DNA of 64,000 bases from Bacillus cereus group sp. RP43 (GCF_040459645.1 NZ_JARVHQ010000001.1:2914001-2978000); one strand, 5' to 3'; positions 48,092 to 57,206 are shown, counted from the stretch's first letter. A program made the numbers and translations. Notes: generated by a model not told the origin, from the letters alone.

Positions 48092-49213
48092 TTATTTACT
48101 AAGTACATGTCGCTCGCCAATATAATTTACGCGTGGACGGAACAAACGATTATTTGCATGTTGCTCAATAACGTGCGCACATAATCCTACTGTTCTAGAG
48201 CTAAAGAAGATTGGTGTATACAGTTGAATTGGAATACCAAGCATCCAATATACTGGAGCTGCATAATAATCAAGATTCGGATAAATTCCTTTTTCCTTCT
48301 CCATAATCTTTTCTCCAGCTTCACACATTTCATATAGTGTATAATCACCTTTTACATCACATAACTGCTTTAAAGCTTCCTTCATCATAAGTGCTCTTGG
48401 ATCCATCTTCTTCATATAAACACGGTGTCCAAAACCCATAATTTTTTCTTTGTTATAAAGTTTCTTCTGTAATAGTTCTTCAAATTTCTCAACATTGCCA
48501 GCTTCTAAAAGCATGTACATAACCGCTTCATTTGCACCACCATGTAAGCTTCCTTTTAAAGATGCAACTGCACCTGTAAGAGCACCGTATAAATCCGATT
48601 GTGTTGATGCAATTACGCGAGCTGTAAATGTAGAGTTTGGCATTTCATGTTCACTATATAAAACAAGGGAACGATCAAAGATCTTTTCCTCAAGTTCAGT
48701 TGGTTTTTTACCAGTTAACATATAGAAGAAATTCGCGCTATATGACAATTCCTCAAGCGGCTGAATTGGCTCCTCATTATTTAAAATATGATAGCTATTC
48801 GCTACAATATTTGGCACTTTACTTAAAAGCTTGTACCCTCGACTTTTATTCACTTCTAACGAGCGGTTTTCGATATCATTATCGTAACCAGCTAATGCAG
48901 ACACACCTGTACGTAACCCATCCATAGGATGTGTTTCCTTAGGCAATGCCTTTAGCACATTAAATACACCTTCTGGCACTGCATATTCTTCTTTTAATTT
49001 CTTTTCAATTATTGCTTTTTCATCCTCATTCGGTAGATGTTCTTCTAATAAAAGGTGCACAATGTCTAAATACTCTTTTGTTTTTGAGAGTTCGATTAAA
49101 TCATACCCTTGAATTACAATTTCACCTTTTACTGTGTCAAGAAACGAAATTTTCGTCTCCGCTGCTACTACACCATCTAATCCCGGGGAAAATTTTTCTT
49201 CAGCTTTCATCAT
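48092..49213 (-). CDS. prpC: 2-methylcitrate synthase / citrate synthase
   Basis: Condenses propionyl-CoA with oxaloacetate. The 373-aa bacterial type I citrate synthase fold shows [17 protein letters not shown], the catalytic [14 protein letters not shown] and [16 protein letters not shown] histidines, and the C-terminal [26 protein letters not shown]. The order prpC-prpD-prpB equals mmgD-mmgE-mmgF of B. subtilis, where the cluster is expressed in the sporulating mother cell. GGAGG precedes two adjacent ATGs (49213 and 49210); the 49210 start has slightly better spacing. Confidence 0.94.
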   Translation of the reverse strand: MMKAEEKFSPGLDGVVAAETKISFLDTVKGEIVIQGYDLIELSKTKEYLDIVHLLLEEHLPNEDEKAIIEKKLKEEYAVPEGVFNVLKALPKETHPMDGLRTGVSALAGYDNDIENRSLEVNKSRGYKLLSKVPNIVANSYHILNNEEPIQPLEELSYSANFFYMLTGKKPTELEEKIFDRSLVLYSEHEMPNSTFTARVIASTQSDLYGALTGAVASLKGSLHGGANEAVMYMLLEAGNVEKFEELLQKKLYNKEKIMGFGHRVYMKKMDPRALMMKEALKQLCDVKGDYTLYEMCEAGEKIMEKEKGIYPNLDYYAAPVYWMLGIPIQLYTPIFFSSRTVGLCAHVIEQHANNRLFRPRVNYIGERHVLSK

Positions 49214-49500
49214 TATTTCCTCCAATCCTAATAGATCTTCGTGCACATAACTGTAAGCCTTTACAATACTGTGAAACTACATTTCTATTTCAATGTATCA
49301 GAGTTTTTAGAAGATTTCAATTTATTTTATAATGATAAGTTTCCTATACTTTTACCGATGTAATAATACAATTTTTCAAAAATAACTTTCATCTTTTATA
49401 AAGAAAGGACAGGTATCCTTTTACAATTTTTTAAAACGAAATATAACAATTATCCATATAATCCCACTAAATATACCTTTAATCTCTTTTTCTTAAACAA
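49214..49500. other. Leader region of the prp/mms operon
   Basis: Must contain the promoter of the six-gene operon. A possible weak match is TTGTAT-N17-TATAGG on the minus strand near 49340-49370. No regulator gene (PrpR-like) is adjacent. No convincing sigma-E promoter was found by eye. Confidence 0.35.
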
Positions 49501-49503
49501 ATA

Positions 49504-49543
49504 TAAAAAAACGAGCTGCACTCATGCACAGCTCGTTTTTTTA
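49504..49543. terminator. Terminator behind the hesB-like pseudogene
   Basis: AAAAAACGAGCTG pairs with CAGCTCGTTTTTTT around ten bases. It lies about 90 bp after the end of the pseudogene and insulates the prp operon. Confidence 0.85.
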
Positions 49544-49628
49544 TAATATCTATTTCATATTCCAATAAATATAATTCTTATATACAATTTATTTATTTTT
49601 AATAAAGTTATTATTTTACATAATTAAA

Positions 49629-50055
49629 TTAAATTTCTTCCGTTCCTTTACGATAGCTGACACCTAAATCATAGTTTTGAAAGTACCAAAGATTATCAAA
49701 ATCTATAAAAATAAAATACCGTCTTTCTCAACTGACACTATTTCCCGAACTGGTTTCTCAGAAACAATTCCTAAAGAATATACTAGATGAATTGCACTAT
49801 TTCCTCCGCACATTACAATAAAGTGAAACTTTAATCAGTGGGGGGTTTTGTTCATCCCCCACTGATTATTAGCCCACACCAATCGGGCATTTACGGGCAG
49901 CAGGGCTTCCGCCTAACTTCTTTGTTCCAGCCGAATTTTGAGATGGGAGTCTTACTGCCCACAAATAGCGGGATAAATCAAATCGATTCATCATACTTTA
50001 TACGCAATTCTTCCTTAAACCATCGTAGAGCATCATGTTCAATTGAAATTTTCAC
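49629..50055 (-). pseudogene. HesB/IscA-like (YneR-type) pseudogene split by a bcr1-like repeat
   Basis: The 5' part, from a GTG at 50055 behind AGGAAGAG, reads VKISIEHDALRWFKEELRIK and YDESI and then hits TGA. After the repeat, the frame continues FIVMCGGNSAIHLVYSLGIV and EKDGILF, then stops; a one-base shift in a T-run gives IDFDNLWYFQNYDLGVSY and a normal end. This is the HesB/YneR fold (GGxS..., YF.NHDL-like end). Three lesions are visible: a nonsense change (probably CGA to TGA), the inserted repeat, and the frameshift. It follows the MFS gene by 16 bp and was probably its operon partner. Confidence 0.83.
49819..49977. repeat. bcr1-like repeat inserted in the hesB-like gene
   Basis: A 149-bp unit (49824-49972) nearly identical to the copy at 1949-2096, starting GTGAAACTTTAATCAGTGGG and ending AAATAGCGGG. 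ATAAA is present at both ends (49819-49823, 49973-49977). Removing the unit together with one ATAAA joins the two parts of the pseudogene in frame, so this copy has a clear insertion point and a 5-bp target duplication (TTTAT on the coding strand). Confidence 0.88.
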
Positions 50056-50070
50056 CTTCGCTCTTCCTGT

Positions 50071-51216
50071 TTACGCAAAATCCTTTTTTCCTAATCGTTG
50101 TTTTACAAAAACGACGAAAAGAATTAAAGCTATTAATCCAGAAATTGCACTACCAACAAATAAAATACGGTAACCAAACATTTGTGAAACAACTCCAAGT
50201 AAAATCGCACCTAATCCAATCCCTAAATCAAATGCGGTAAAGAATGAAGCGTTAGCAACTCCTCTTTTACTAGGATCAACAATTGTCAGCATCGCTGCTT
50301 GCAAAGCGGGCTGTGCTGAACCGAATCCAACACCATATAATGCCGCCGCAATCATTACACCTGTCAAACCATTTGAAATCGTTAGTACAACTATCGCTAA
50401 AATAGTAAGACATAGTGCCGGAAGTATGATAAAAACTTCTCCATATTTATCTAATAGTTTTCCTGAAATAGGTCTTACAATTGTTAAAGCAATTGCATAT
50501 ACAAGAAAGAATGTCCCAGGATTCACATCAATTGATGACGCGAATAACGGTAAAAATGTTGTTATTCCTCCATATGCAAATGATAAAAAGAAAACAACAA
50601 TCGTTATTGATAAAACGGATTTTTCAAACAGCTGAATTTTCCCTTTTTCTTTTTGCGGCGTGAATGGCATTTTCGTTATTAACGATAATACTACTGCCAT
50701 AAAGGATAAAAGAGTTGCTAACAAGAATAGACCATGAAATGAATAATTTTGTACAACCCATAATCCAATCATCGGGCCAATTGCCATCGCGATTGTCATC
50801 GCCATCCCATACCAGCCCATCCCTTCACCACGACGTGAATCTGGAATAATATCAGTTATCGCTGTTCCAACTGCTGTTGTAGAAACAGCCCACGTCACTC
50901 CGTGAATAACGCGTAAAACAGCTAAAAGGACAATAGTCGATGCTAAATTATACGAATACATCGTTATCCCAAAAAAGATGAGTCCGAAAATAATAAAAGA
51001 TCTTCTACCATATTGATCTAACATTCCTCCAATAATCGGTCGTATTACAACCGCAGCTATTGTAAACATTCCCATCATCAGTCCAACTTGTGATTCATTT
51101 CCACCAATCTCTTTAATAAAGAGCGGTAGCGTTGGAACAAGTAAATAAAACCCTGTAAATAAAAATAACATCGCGATAGTCATTTGAATAAATGATTTCG
51201 TCCATAATCGTTCCAT
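50071..51216 (-). CDS. MFS transporter, 12-TM drug-efflux-like
   Basis: A 381-aa membrane carrier with 12 hydrophobic segments. Motif A is GGMLDQYGRRSFIIFG and its repeat in the second half is GKLLDKYGEVFII; the TM5 region AIGPMIGLWVVQNYS is motif C-like. It resembles the YfcJ/YhhS/QuiX group of putative efflux proteins. The ATG at 51216 follows TGGAGG at seven bases; the frame is open 24 bases further. The hesB-like pseudogene follows after 16 bp. Substrate unknown. Confidence 0.88.
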   Translation of the reverse strand: MERLWTKSFIQMTIAMLFLFTGFYLLVPTLPLFIKEIGGNESQVGLMMGMFTIAAVVIRPIIGGMLDQYGRRSFIIFGLIFFGITMYSYNLASTIVLLAVLRVIHGVTWAVSTTAVGTAITDIIPDSRRGEGMGWYGMAMTIAMAIGPMIGLWVVQNYSFHGLFLLATLLSFMAVVLSLITKMPFTPQKEKGKIQLFEKSVLSITIVVFFLSFAYGGITTFLPLFASSIDVNPGTFFLVYAIALTIVRPISGKLLDKYGEVFIILPALCLTILAIVVLTISNGLTGVMIAAALYGVGFGSAQPALQAAMLTIVDPSKRGVANASFFTAFDLGIGLGAILLGVVSQMFGYRILFVGSAISGLIALILFVVFVKQRLGKKDFA

Positions 51217-51450
51217 TAAAATTCCTCCATAAACACGCAAAATATTGCAATCAACACATCAATTGTATATTTTTCATGCTCCCTTTCCCTCCGCTAATAG
51301 ACGTATCTTTTCATAATAAATGGTCTACCATCAATTTAAGTTGGTCTTACGACTTTATACCTATGTTTTAAGCGAAAGTCCTATATATGTACCTTTATAT
51401 GTTCTAAAAGAATATACTATTTTATTATTAAACTTAGGAGTGATCGTTTC

Positions 51451-51732
51451 ATGTGGGTATCACCAAGAATAGTTACTGCAGTTCCGTCAGTTCCTTCAAT
51501 ACATGTCCCCTCTGTTCATACAGCTAGCTCCGATGTTGGTATTGAACTTCCTGCTACTTGGCAACAATTCCAAACTCCTGGGCAAGTCACCCCTGTATAT
51601 TGGAATCATGGCACACATCCTAGTAGTACTGGTTTTTATAACCCAGGCTATCCTCCAATACCTCCTACTCAAATTTTTTATCATTTCCCATCAATTTACT
51701 TTCAAAATTTCTATGGTACTTTTAACATTTAA
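51451..51732 (+). CDS. Proline-rich small protein, possible spore-surface protein
   Basis: A 93-aa protein rich in Pro, Ser, Tyr, Phe and Thr with no charged clusters and no signal peptide (VPSVPSIHVPSVHTASS; NHGTHPSSTGFYNPGYPPIP; FYHFPSIYFQNFYG). AGGAGTGAT precedes the ATG and a strong terminator follows. Composition is like coat or exosporium proteins of Bacillus, but I do not recognise the family, so the spore role is only a suggestion. Confidence 0.6.
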   Translation: MWVSPRIVTAVPSVPSIHVPSVHTASSDVGIELPATWQQFQTPGQVTPVYWNHGTHPSSTGFYNPGYPPIPPTQIFYHFPSIYFQNFYGTFNI

Positions 51733-51756
51733 AAATAATAGTAATCTTTATAATAT

Positions 51757-51806
51757 AAAAAGCACCAAAGGAACCGTTTTATCGGTACCTTTGGTGCTTT
51801 TTTATA
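51757..51806. terminator. Bidirectional terminator
   Basis: AAAAGCACCAAAGGAACCG pairs with CGGTACCTTTGGTGCTTTT with one mismatch, between the convergent Pro-rich gene and the PBP gene. Confidence 0.9.
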
Positions 51807-51814
51807 TACGTTAT

Positions 51815-54319
51815 TTATTGTCCATTATTGACAGGGACTTCTCCTGTGTTCCCACCAGTAGTTGGTGGCGTTGTTGCTGGTGGCGTTGGAGTTGTATTCC
51901 CTTGGCCCCCTCCACCGTTATTCGGTGGGGTTGTATCCCCCTGACCTCCACCGTTGTTCGGTGGGGTTGTATTCCCTTGGCCTCCACCGTTGTTCGGCGG
52001 GGTTGTATTTCCTTGGCTTCCACCGTTGTTCGGCGGGGTTGTATTTCCTTGGCCTCCACCATTGTTCGGTGGAGTTGTGTTTCCTTGACCATTTCCATTA
52101 TTTTGTTCATTTTTCTTATTTAATTCATCTTGTTTCTTTTGCTCTTCTTGCTTCTTAAGCTCTTCTTGTTGCTTAAGTTCATCTTGTTTCTTTTGCTCTT
52201 CTTGTTTCTTAAGTTCTTCCTGTTTCTTTAATTCTTCTTGCTTTTTCTCTTCTTCAGTTTTTTGCTGTTGATCTTGTTTTGGTTGTTCCGTTGCATCCGG
52301 TACGCTCGTATTTGGAGATGAATCACGTTTTTCACCTTTTATACGCAATTCACTACCTTCCTGAATAACACTACTTGGCATTTTAAAGCGTGATTTATCT
52401 GTAGCCATTTCGCTCATCATTGATTTAAAAATCAACTGCGCAATTTTCGTATTTTTACTACTAATATACTCATCTTTGCCATCTTTCATATATCCAGTCC
52501 ATACTGCCATCGTATATTGCGGTGTATAACCTGCAAACCAACTATCACGAGTTGCACTTTCTGGAATTCCATATTGTGCTAGTTGTTTTGAAGAATAGTT
52601 AGTTGTACCTGTTTTACCAGCTACATCTAAAGAGGCCACATTTGCCGACGTACCAGTACCTGATGTAACTACAGAACGAAGCATATCAGTAATCATATAT
52701 GCTGTAGAATCGGCCATAACTGGTTTTGATTTTTGTCCAAAACTTTGTGACTTGCCGTCTGGATAAACTACTTTCTTAACAAAATGCGGCTTCGTATACT
52801 TACCATCATTACCAAATGCCGCATAAGCACCCGCTATTTCAGTTGGTGATACTTCGTTTGTACCAATCGCTGTAGATTCTGTCGGTGCTGCATTAAATGT
52901 AATACCTAATTTCTCAGAGAAATCTTTCGATTTACTAATTCCCACTTCTTTTGCAGTTTTAATTGCCGGAATATTACGCGACATCTTTAATGCATCACGC
53001 ATAGTAATTGGACCTAAATGACTTCTGTCTGCATTTCGAACTTCTTGTCCAGTTGAATATTTAAATGGAGAGTCATCAATTTGATGGTACGTAGCCCATT
53101 TTAAATATTCAATCGCAGGAGCATAATCAAAAATTGGCTTCATTGTCGAACCAGCTGCACGATCTAATTCAATTGCCATATTATGCCCTTTAAATACCGC
53201 TTTATTTTCACCACGTCCGCTACCTATAGCACGAACTTCTCCTGTTTTCGTATCCATAAATGTGAAAGCGCCTTGAAATTTCTCATTTGGATAATTAATA
53301 ATATTTTCATTTAAAAGCTTGTCAGCATAATCCTGTGCTTTTGGATCCAATGTTGTATAAATTTCTAAACCATCAGAACCAATATTAGCATCTGGTAGTT
53401 CTTTTTCTACTTCTTTCACAACCGCATCCATAAATGCAGGATATGGCATTGTTTGTACAGTTGCAGTTTTAATCCCATCTGTTACTGAAACTTTTGATGC
53501 TTCTTCCATTTCTGCCTTTGTAATATAACCATGTCGATTCATTAAGTTTAGTACAGTATTTCTTCTCTCTGTTGCCCTTTGAACATTTTCTGATTTCGTT
53601 GGATCATAGTTATTTGGTGCTTTCGGTAAACCAGCAAGCATCGCAACTTCTGGTAATGTTAAATCTTTCAATTCTTTACCATAATAGTTTTGTGCTGCTG
53701 TTGCGATTCCATATGAACGGTTACCTAAATTAATTTTATTTAAATACATCTCTAATATTTCATGTTTTGAATACTGTTGTTCTAGCTTATACGCTAAATA
53801 TATTTCCTGAACCTTACGTTTTGACGTTTTTTCCATCGATAAGAAGTAGTTTTTAATAACTTGCTGCGTTATCGTACTTCCACCTTGTGAACCGTAATCT
53901 CCTTTAAGACTAACTAAAACTGCACGAGCAGTACCTTTAAAATCCACACCGCTATGTTCATAAAAACGTGCATCTTCTGTCGCTAAAAATGCTTCTTCTA
54001 CTAATTTAGGGATTTGGTCATACGTAACATTCGTTCTTTTTTCTTTCCCATATTCATATACCAAATTCCCGTCTTTATCATAAATTTTTGAGGATAACGG
54101 ATTAACAAGTTTTGCTTTCTCAAGTTTTGGTGCATCCTTTATCATAACGAAAAAGGTAGCAACCCCTGCCACTAAACCTACAATACCAAGTAGTAAACAA
54201 CTGATTAAAAATTTACGAAAAAACGATGTTTTACCTTTTGGTTTTGTTTTTTTAGAAGCTGGCTGTTTTTTCTTTTGAACTTGTCGTCGCTCCTCTCGAG
54301 AACGATAATTTTCTGACAT
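51815..54319 (-). CDS. Class A penicillin-binding protein (PBP1A-like)
   Basis: Bifunctional peptidoglycan glycosyltransferase/transpeptidase, 834 aa, anchored by one TM segment (about 36-60) after a Lys-rich cytoplasmic head. The GT51 domain shows ATEDARFYEHSGVD (115-) and GGSTITQQVIKN (146-). The transpeptidase has Ser391 in STMKP, and KTG at 569-571. After about residue 680 the protein becomes low-complexity: an E/K/Q-rich stretch of KKQEELKKQEE type, then six 12-residue GQGNTTPPNNGG-type repeats to the end. This tail is encoded by a 36-bp minisatellite and probably varies between strains. The B. cereus group has several class A PBPs. Confidence 0.93.
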   Translation of the reverse strand: MSENYRSREERRQVQKKKQPASKKTKPKGKTSFFRKFLISCLLLGIVGLVAGVATFFVMIKDAPKLEKAKLVNPLSSKIYDKDGNLVYEYGKEKRTNVTYDQIPKLVEEAFLATEDARFYEHSGVDFKGTARAVLVSLKGDYGSQGGSTITQQVIKNYFLSMEKTSKRKVQEIYLAYKLEQQYSKHEILEMYLNKINLGNRSYGIATAAQNYYGKELKDLTLPEVAMLAGLPKAPNNYDPTKSENVQRATERRNTVLNLMNRHGYITKAEMEEASKVSVTDGIKTATVQTMPYPAFMDAVVKEVEKELPDANIGSDGLEIYTTLDPKAQDYADKLLNENIINYPNEKFQGAFTFMDTKTGEVRAIGSGRGENKAVFKGHNMAIELDRAAGSTMKPIFDYAPAIEYLKWATYHQIDDSPFKYSTGQEVRNADRSHLGPITMRDALKMSRNIPAIKTAKEVGISKSKDFSEKLGITFNAAPTESTAIGTNEVSPTEIAGAYAAFGNDGKYTKPHFVKKVVYPDGKSQSFGQKSKPVMADSTAYMITDMLRSVVTSGTGTSANVASLDVAGKTGTTNYSSKQLAQYGIPESATRDSWFAGYTPQYTMAVWTGYMKDGKDEYISSKNTKIAQLIFKSMMSEMATDKSRFKMPSSVIQEGSELRIKGEKRDSSPNTSVPDATEQPKQDQQQKTEEEKKQEELKKQEELKKQEEQKKQDELKQQEELKKQEEQKKQDELNKKNEQNNGNGQGNTTPPNNGGGQGNTTPPNNGGSQGNTTPPNNGGGQGNTTPPNNGGGQGDTTPPNNGGGGQGNTTPTPPATTPPTTGGNTGEVPVNNGQ
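51900..52090. repeat. 36-bp minisatellite in the PBP gene tail
   Basis: About five tandem 36-bp units of the form CCACCGTTGTTCGGTGGGGT plus TGTATTCCCTTGGCCT, differing at a few positions; one unit is three bases longer (an extra Gly). Units are in frame (12 codons), so number changes keep the protein open. Upstream, 52110-52260 is an imperfect K/E/Q coding repeat of 15-30 bp units. Confidence 0.9.
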
Positions 54320-54785
54320 GTTACTTTCTCCTGCCTTTCAATTCTCCCGTTGATTTACTTGAAAATATTGAGGTCACTTTCCCAAATACATTTAATCAAG
54401 AAAGTATATTGACCTGGAGCATTCAATATTTTCCCAATTCACAGATTATACATTTTAGAATACTTCTTATGCAAACTATTTTCACTTCTATTTTTTCTAA
54501 TAATACTGCCCCTTAAAGCATAGAATGTAAGAAGTGAATTTTTAATACCTCGTATAAATAATATACCTTTTTTTCAAATGGTCAATATTTTCTTATTTAT
54601 AAATCAAAGGTGAAATAAAAATAGCACAACGATATGTACTTCGTGTGAACTTCCTTATAATTACGTATAACAAACATTTAATATATTGCATATAAGTATA
54701 ATACCTCTTTAATTATTAGGATTTCAACACGACAATTCCCTTATCTACAAGAAACCATCTAAAATGAAACATAAGGAGTTGCGTA
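54320..54785. other. Divergent intergenic region, no gene seen
   Basis: About 465 bp, very AT-rich, between the PBP gene and the KTSC gene. It must carry both promoters. No RNA motif or strong dyad was recognised. Confidence 0.45.
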
Positions 54786-54995
54786 ATGATGAAGCTATCT
54801 CCCGTTATTTCAAAAAATGTAGTTGCTGTTGGCTATAATCCTTTTTCTATGATTTTACGTATTCAACTAAAGAATGGTATGTATGATTTCTTTAATGTGC
54901 CAGAAAGCATTTACACCGGTTTATTAAACGCACACTCTAAAAGTTATTATCATAATACTTATATTAAAAATTCTTACCGCTATACTAAAATTTAA
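54786..54995 (+). CDS. KTSC-domain protein, degenerate motif
   Basis: A 69-aa protein of the KTSC fold: SKNVVAVGYNPFSMILRIQLKNGMYDFFNVPESIYTGLLNAHSKS ending YIKNSYRYTKI. The pattern of a leading SSxxxxxGY strand, xYxFxxVPxxVYxxLL and the IxxxYxY tail is kept, but the motif that names the family appears as AHSKSYYHNTYIK. AGGAG lies seven bases before the ATG. Likely a small nucleic-acid or protein-binding module; function unknown. Confidence 0.75.
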   Translation: MMKLSPVISKNVVAVGYNPFSMILRIQLKNGMYDFFNVPESIYTGLLNAHSKSYYHNTYIKNSYRYTKI

Positions 54996-55005
54996 ACTTG
55001 ATTGG

Positions 55006-55052
55006 CATACAAAAAAGAAAGGCGAATCAAATCCCCTTTCTTTTTTTGTATG
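55006..55052. terminator. Bidirectional terminator
   Basis: CATACAAAAAAGAAAGG pairs with CCTTTCTTTTTTTGTATG, between the KTSC and YqaE/Pmp3 genes. Confidence 0.88.
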
Positions 55053-55066
55053 TTTCCACTCGCAAT

Positions 55067-55279
55067 TTACCTTCTATTTCTTTTATTAATTTCATCGTAC
55101 GCTTGAACTTGTCTTTTAAGTCGCCTGTCGGCTTTTTTATCATGTACGACAAGAACTGCATGTATCGCTCCTGGAACCCAAAAAATTAAGGTTAAAATGA
55201 AATTAATAATCGCTTGAAACGGCTTTCCGCAAAATAAAACAGCTACCGGCGGAAGTAGAATTGCTAATAAGTACATCAT
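55067..55279 (-). CDS. YqaE/Pmp3 family membrane protein
   Basis: A 70-aa protein with two TM segments: LLAILLPPVAVLFCGKPFQAII NFILTLIFWVPGAIHAVLVV form the two-helix Pmp3/UPF0057 hairpin with the PPVAV and WVPGxxHAxxVV motifs. The remaining tail is basic (KKADRRLKRQVQAYDEINKRNRR). Members are linked with membrane potential and salt/cold stress in other organisms. AAGGAG precedes the start. Confidence 0.93.
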   Translation of the reverse strand: MMYLLAILLPPVAVLFCGKPFQAIINFILTLIFWVPGAIHAVLVVHDKKADRRLKRQVQAYDEINKRNRR

Positions 55280-55543
55280 GTCTGAAAAACTCCTTAATGT
55301 TTATTTTTCAATTCTTACCCATCCATCTCCTATACTATCAAACCTATGAAATCATGTTATTTCTAAAGACGTATATAAGAACTCATCATTACAAAAATCA
55401 CATATAATAGTATAACTAAATGAAGAGCCTCTCACTAACGTTAACAAGCTATTTTCACCTGTTCGTTTATATGTATATTCTACGCCTATATGAAAAAGCC
55501 TACAAAAAGAATTATCACATCAATCTTGTCCTACTTCTAAAAT

Positions 55544-55579
55544 TGAAATACTCCAAACTTCATTTAAATGAGTATTTCA
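55544..55579 (-). terminator. Terminator overlapping the stop of the DUF6944-like gene
   Basis: TGAAATACTC pairs with GAGTATTTCA; the stem overlaps the TGA stop codon of the gene. The T-run is weak. Confidence 0.5.
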
Positions 55580-56239
55580 TTGCCTTTTCTTAGATTCCAA
55601 TCTTTGTTCCTCTACTATTTCTGTTAATCCAATTGCTGAAATTACAGTACCTATTGCCTGTATCCAAATACCTATTAGCCCTATTATACGTTGATCTTCT
55701 TTATCTATATTACTGTCTTCATTTCCCTCTTCTTCTTTTGATATATTGTGAATACCTTCATATGCTTGTAATCCTGCACCTAAACTTTGCATGGAATTCC
55801 CTAATACAATAATCCACTGTATTCCATTTTTCTCATTCAATGCTACTTCTACTCCTAAAAAAGCTCCAATTGATTGCAAACTATTTCCAGTAATTATAAG
55901 AAAATCATTTTCTTTCATTTGTTCATTTAGATTAAAATACGTTCCTATTACATTAGAAATATTACCTAAAGCTAATAACTCAATCCCCGTCTTCGCTAGC
56001 GCTTTATTTTTATTATCTATAGTTACATCTTGCTTCTCACATTTATCTTCATCTTTCACATCAATAGTTGCTATAATTTGTAATATATATCCGAGGGCTT
56101 GTAATGAACTCCCTACAATAACAAGATCCGACTCAATCTTTTCTTCTCCTGCAAACCCTCTAGTTGTTCCAATAGCTGCTATAAGATTTCCTCCTACTTG
56201 AAACCATGCCCCTGTCAATTCTAAATCGCGTAGGTTCAT
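55577..56239 (-). CDS. Internally repeated hydrophobic protein (DUF6944-like)
   Basis: A 220-aa protein built of about six copies of a motif G-x-[SW]-hydrophobic-Q-x-[LIV]-G-x-hydrophobic: GAWFQVGGNLIAAIG, GSSLQALGYILQIIA, GIELLALGNISNVIG, GNSLQSIGAFLGVEV, GNSMQSLGAGLQAYE and GIWIQAIGTVISAIG, spaced 25-40 residues apart and separated by acidic linkers. I recall such proteins as DUF6944 repetitive proteins of the B. cereus group, without known function. The Gly-Gln repeats in amphipathic helices suggest a membrane-associated bundle. The ATG follows AGGTGATGGGAA. Confidence 0.65.
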   Translation of the reverse strand: MNLRDLELTGAWFQVGGNLIAAIGTTRGFAGEEKIESDLVIVGSSLQALGYILQIIATIDVKDEDKCEKQDVTIDNKNKALAKTGIELLALGNISNVIGTYFNLNEQMKENDFLIITGNSLQSIGAFLGVEVALNEKNGIQWIIVLGNSMQSLGAGLQAYEGIHNISKEEEGNEDSNIDKEDQRIIGLIGIWIQAIGTVISAIGLTEIVEEQRLESKKRQ

Positions 56240-56355
56240 TTCCCATCACCTATATTAAAATTTTCTAGTACATTCGAAATAAACAAATATCATCTTTAAT
56301 TCATTATTTTATTTTCCATATGTAATTTTGTGCATCACATAATGTACTAATAATA

Positions 56356-56388
56356 AAAAAGAGCACCTTTCAGGCGCTCTTTTTGAAA
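56356..56388 (-). terminator. Terminator of the SDR gene
   Basis: AAAAAGAGC pairs with GCTCTTTTT, with GCC/GGT extension, about 110 bp after the SDR stop; symmetric T-runs. Confidence 0.75.
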
Positions 56389-56498
56389 AGGAGTTTCTCG
56401 ATGAATGTGTAACTTGCAAATGCTTCCTACATACTTCAATATATGCTTGTCCTTCAAATCTGTGAATATAACATTTAATACCTATCTGAACGTTAAAT

Positions 56499-57206
56499 TC
56501 ATACAGGACATGTCAGTGAATCTCCATTTTTATCTATTGATATATTTAATATATAGTGAATTGCTTTATGTGACCACATTTCAGGTGTAGGAGATTCTTT
56601 TACATATTGAGGTGCACATAAATCAAGCATTGGAGTGCTAATACTTCCACCTGGATCTAACGCAACTACGGCCATGCCATTTGGCAGTTCCATTGCCATA
56701 GACTGCGTGATACCTTCAATAGCAAACTTCGAGGCACAATATGGCGCAAGTTCAGCCTCGCCTTCTCTTCCCCAACTAGAGCTCATATTAATAATAATCC
56801 CTTTTTTCCTATCTATCATCGCCGGGACGAACGCCCTAATGACATTTACTACCCCGTTCACATTTACACTCATTACACTTTCAAATTCTTGAGCGGTAAC
56901 TTTCCATAGCGGTGCATTTTGATTAACAATCGATGCATTATTTATTAACATATCGGGAGCCCTATACCTATTAAGAATACGCCTTGCCCATTTACTAACT
57001 TGGTGATGGTTTGAAACATCAATTATTTGAAAATCATGTGAAGCACCGTAATATTTATTAAGCTCTTCAATTTTATTTTTTGAGCGTCCACACCCTGCTA
57101 TGTTCCATCCCAATTCATGAAACCTATCAACCATTGCACGTCCTAGCCCTTGCGTTACTCCAGTAATAATTACAAGTTTCCCAATGTCGTTTCGCTCCAA
57201 ATTCAT
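56499..57206 (-). CDS. Short-chain dehydrogenase/reductase
   Basis: A 235-aa classical SDR. TGVTQGLGRAM is the cofactor loop, NNASIVNQ the NNAG-type motif, Ser in INMSSSWG, and Tyr-Lys in YCASKFAIEG. GRSKNK after beta-2 suggests NADP(H) preference. The ATG at 57206 lies only two bases after GGAGG; the in-frame TTG at 57200 has an 8-base spacing and may be the real start. A TACTT-TAG-AAGTA dyad lies upstream at 57277-57289. Substrate unknown. Confidence 0.88.
   Translation of the reverse strand: MNLERNDIGKLVIITGVTQGLGRAMVDRFHELGWNIAGCGRSKNKIEELNKYYGASHDFQIIDVSNHHQVSKWARRILNRYRAPDMLINNASIVNQNAPLWKVTAQEFESVMSVNVNGVVNVIRAFVPAMIDRKKGIIINMSSSWGREGEAELAPYCASKFAIEGITQSMAMELPNGMAVVALDPGGSISTPMLDLCAPQYVKESPTPEMWSHKAIHYILNISIDKNGDSLTCPV

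Noticed and set aside
51900..52090. Possible CRISPR array (regular 36-bp periodicity)
   Set aside because: Units follow one another without unique spacers and are in frame within a PBP gene; no cas genes are present.
51503..52158. Two plus-strand frames (206 and 98 aa) with regular repeats
   Set aside because: They are mirror readings of the PBP minisatellite; the minus-strand frame has complete PBP domains.
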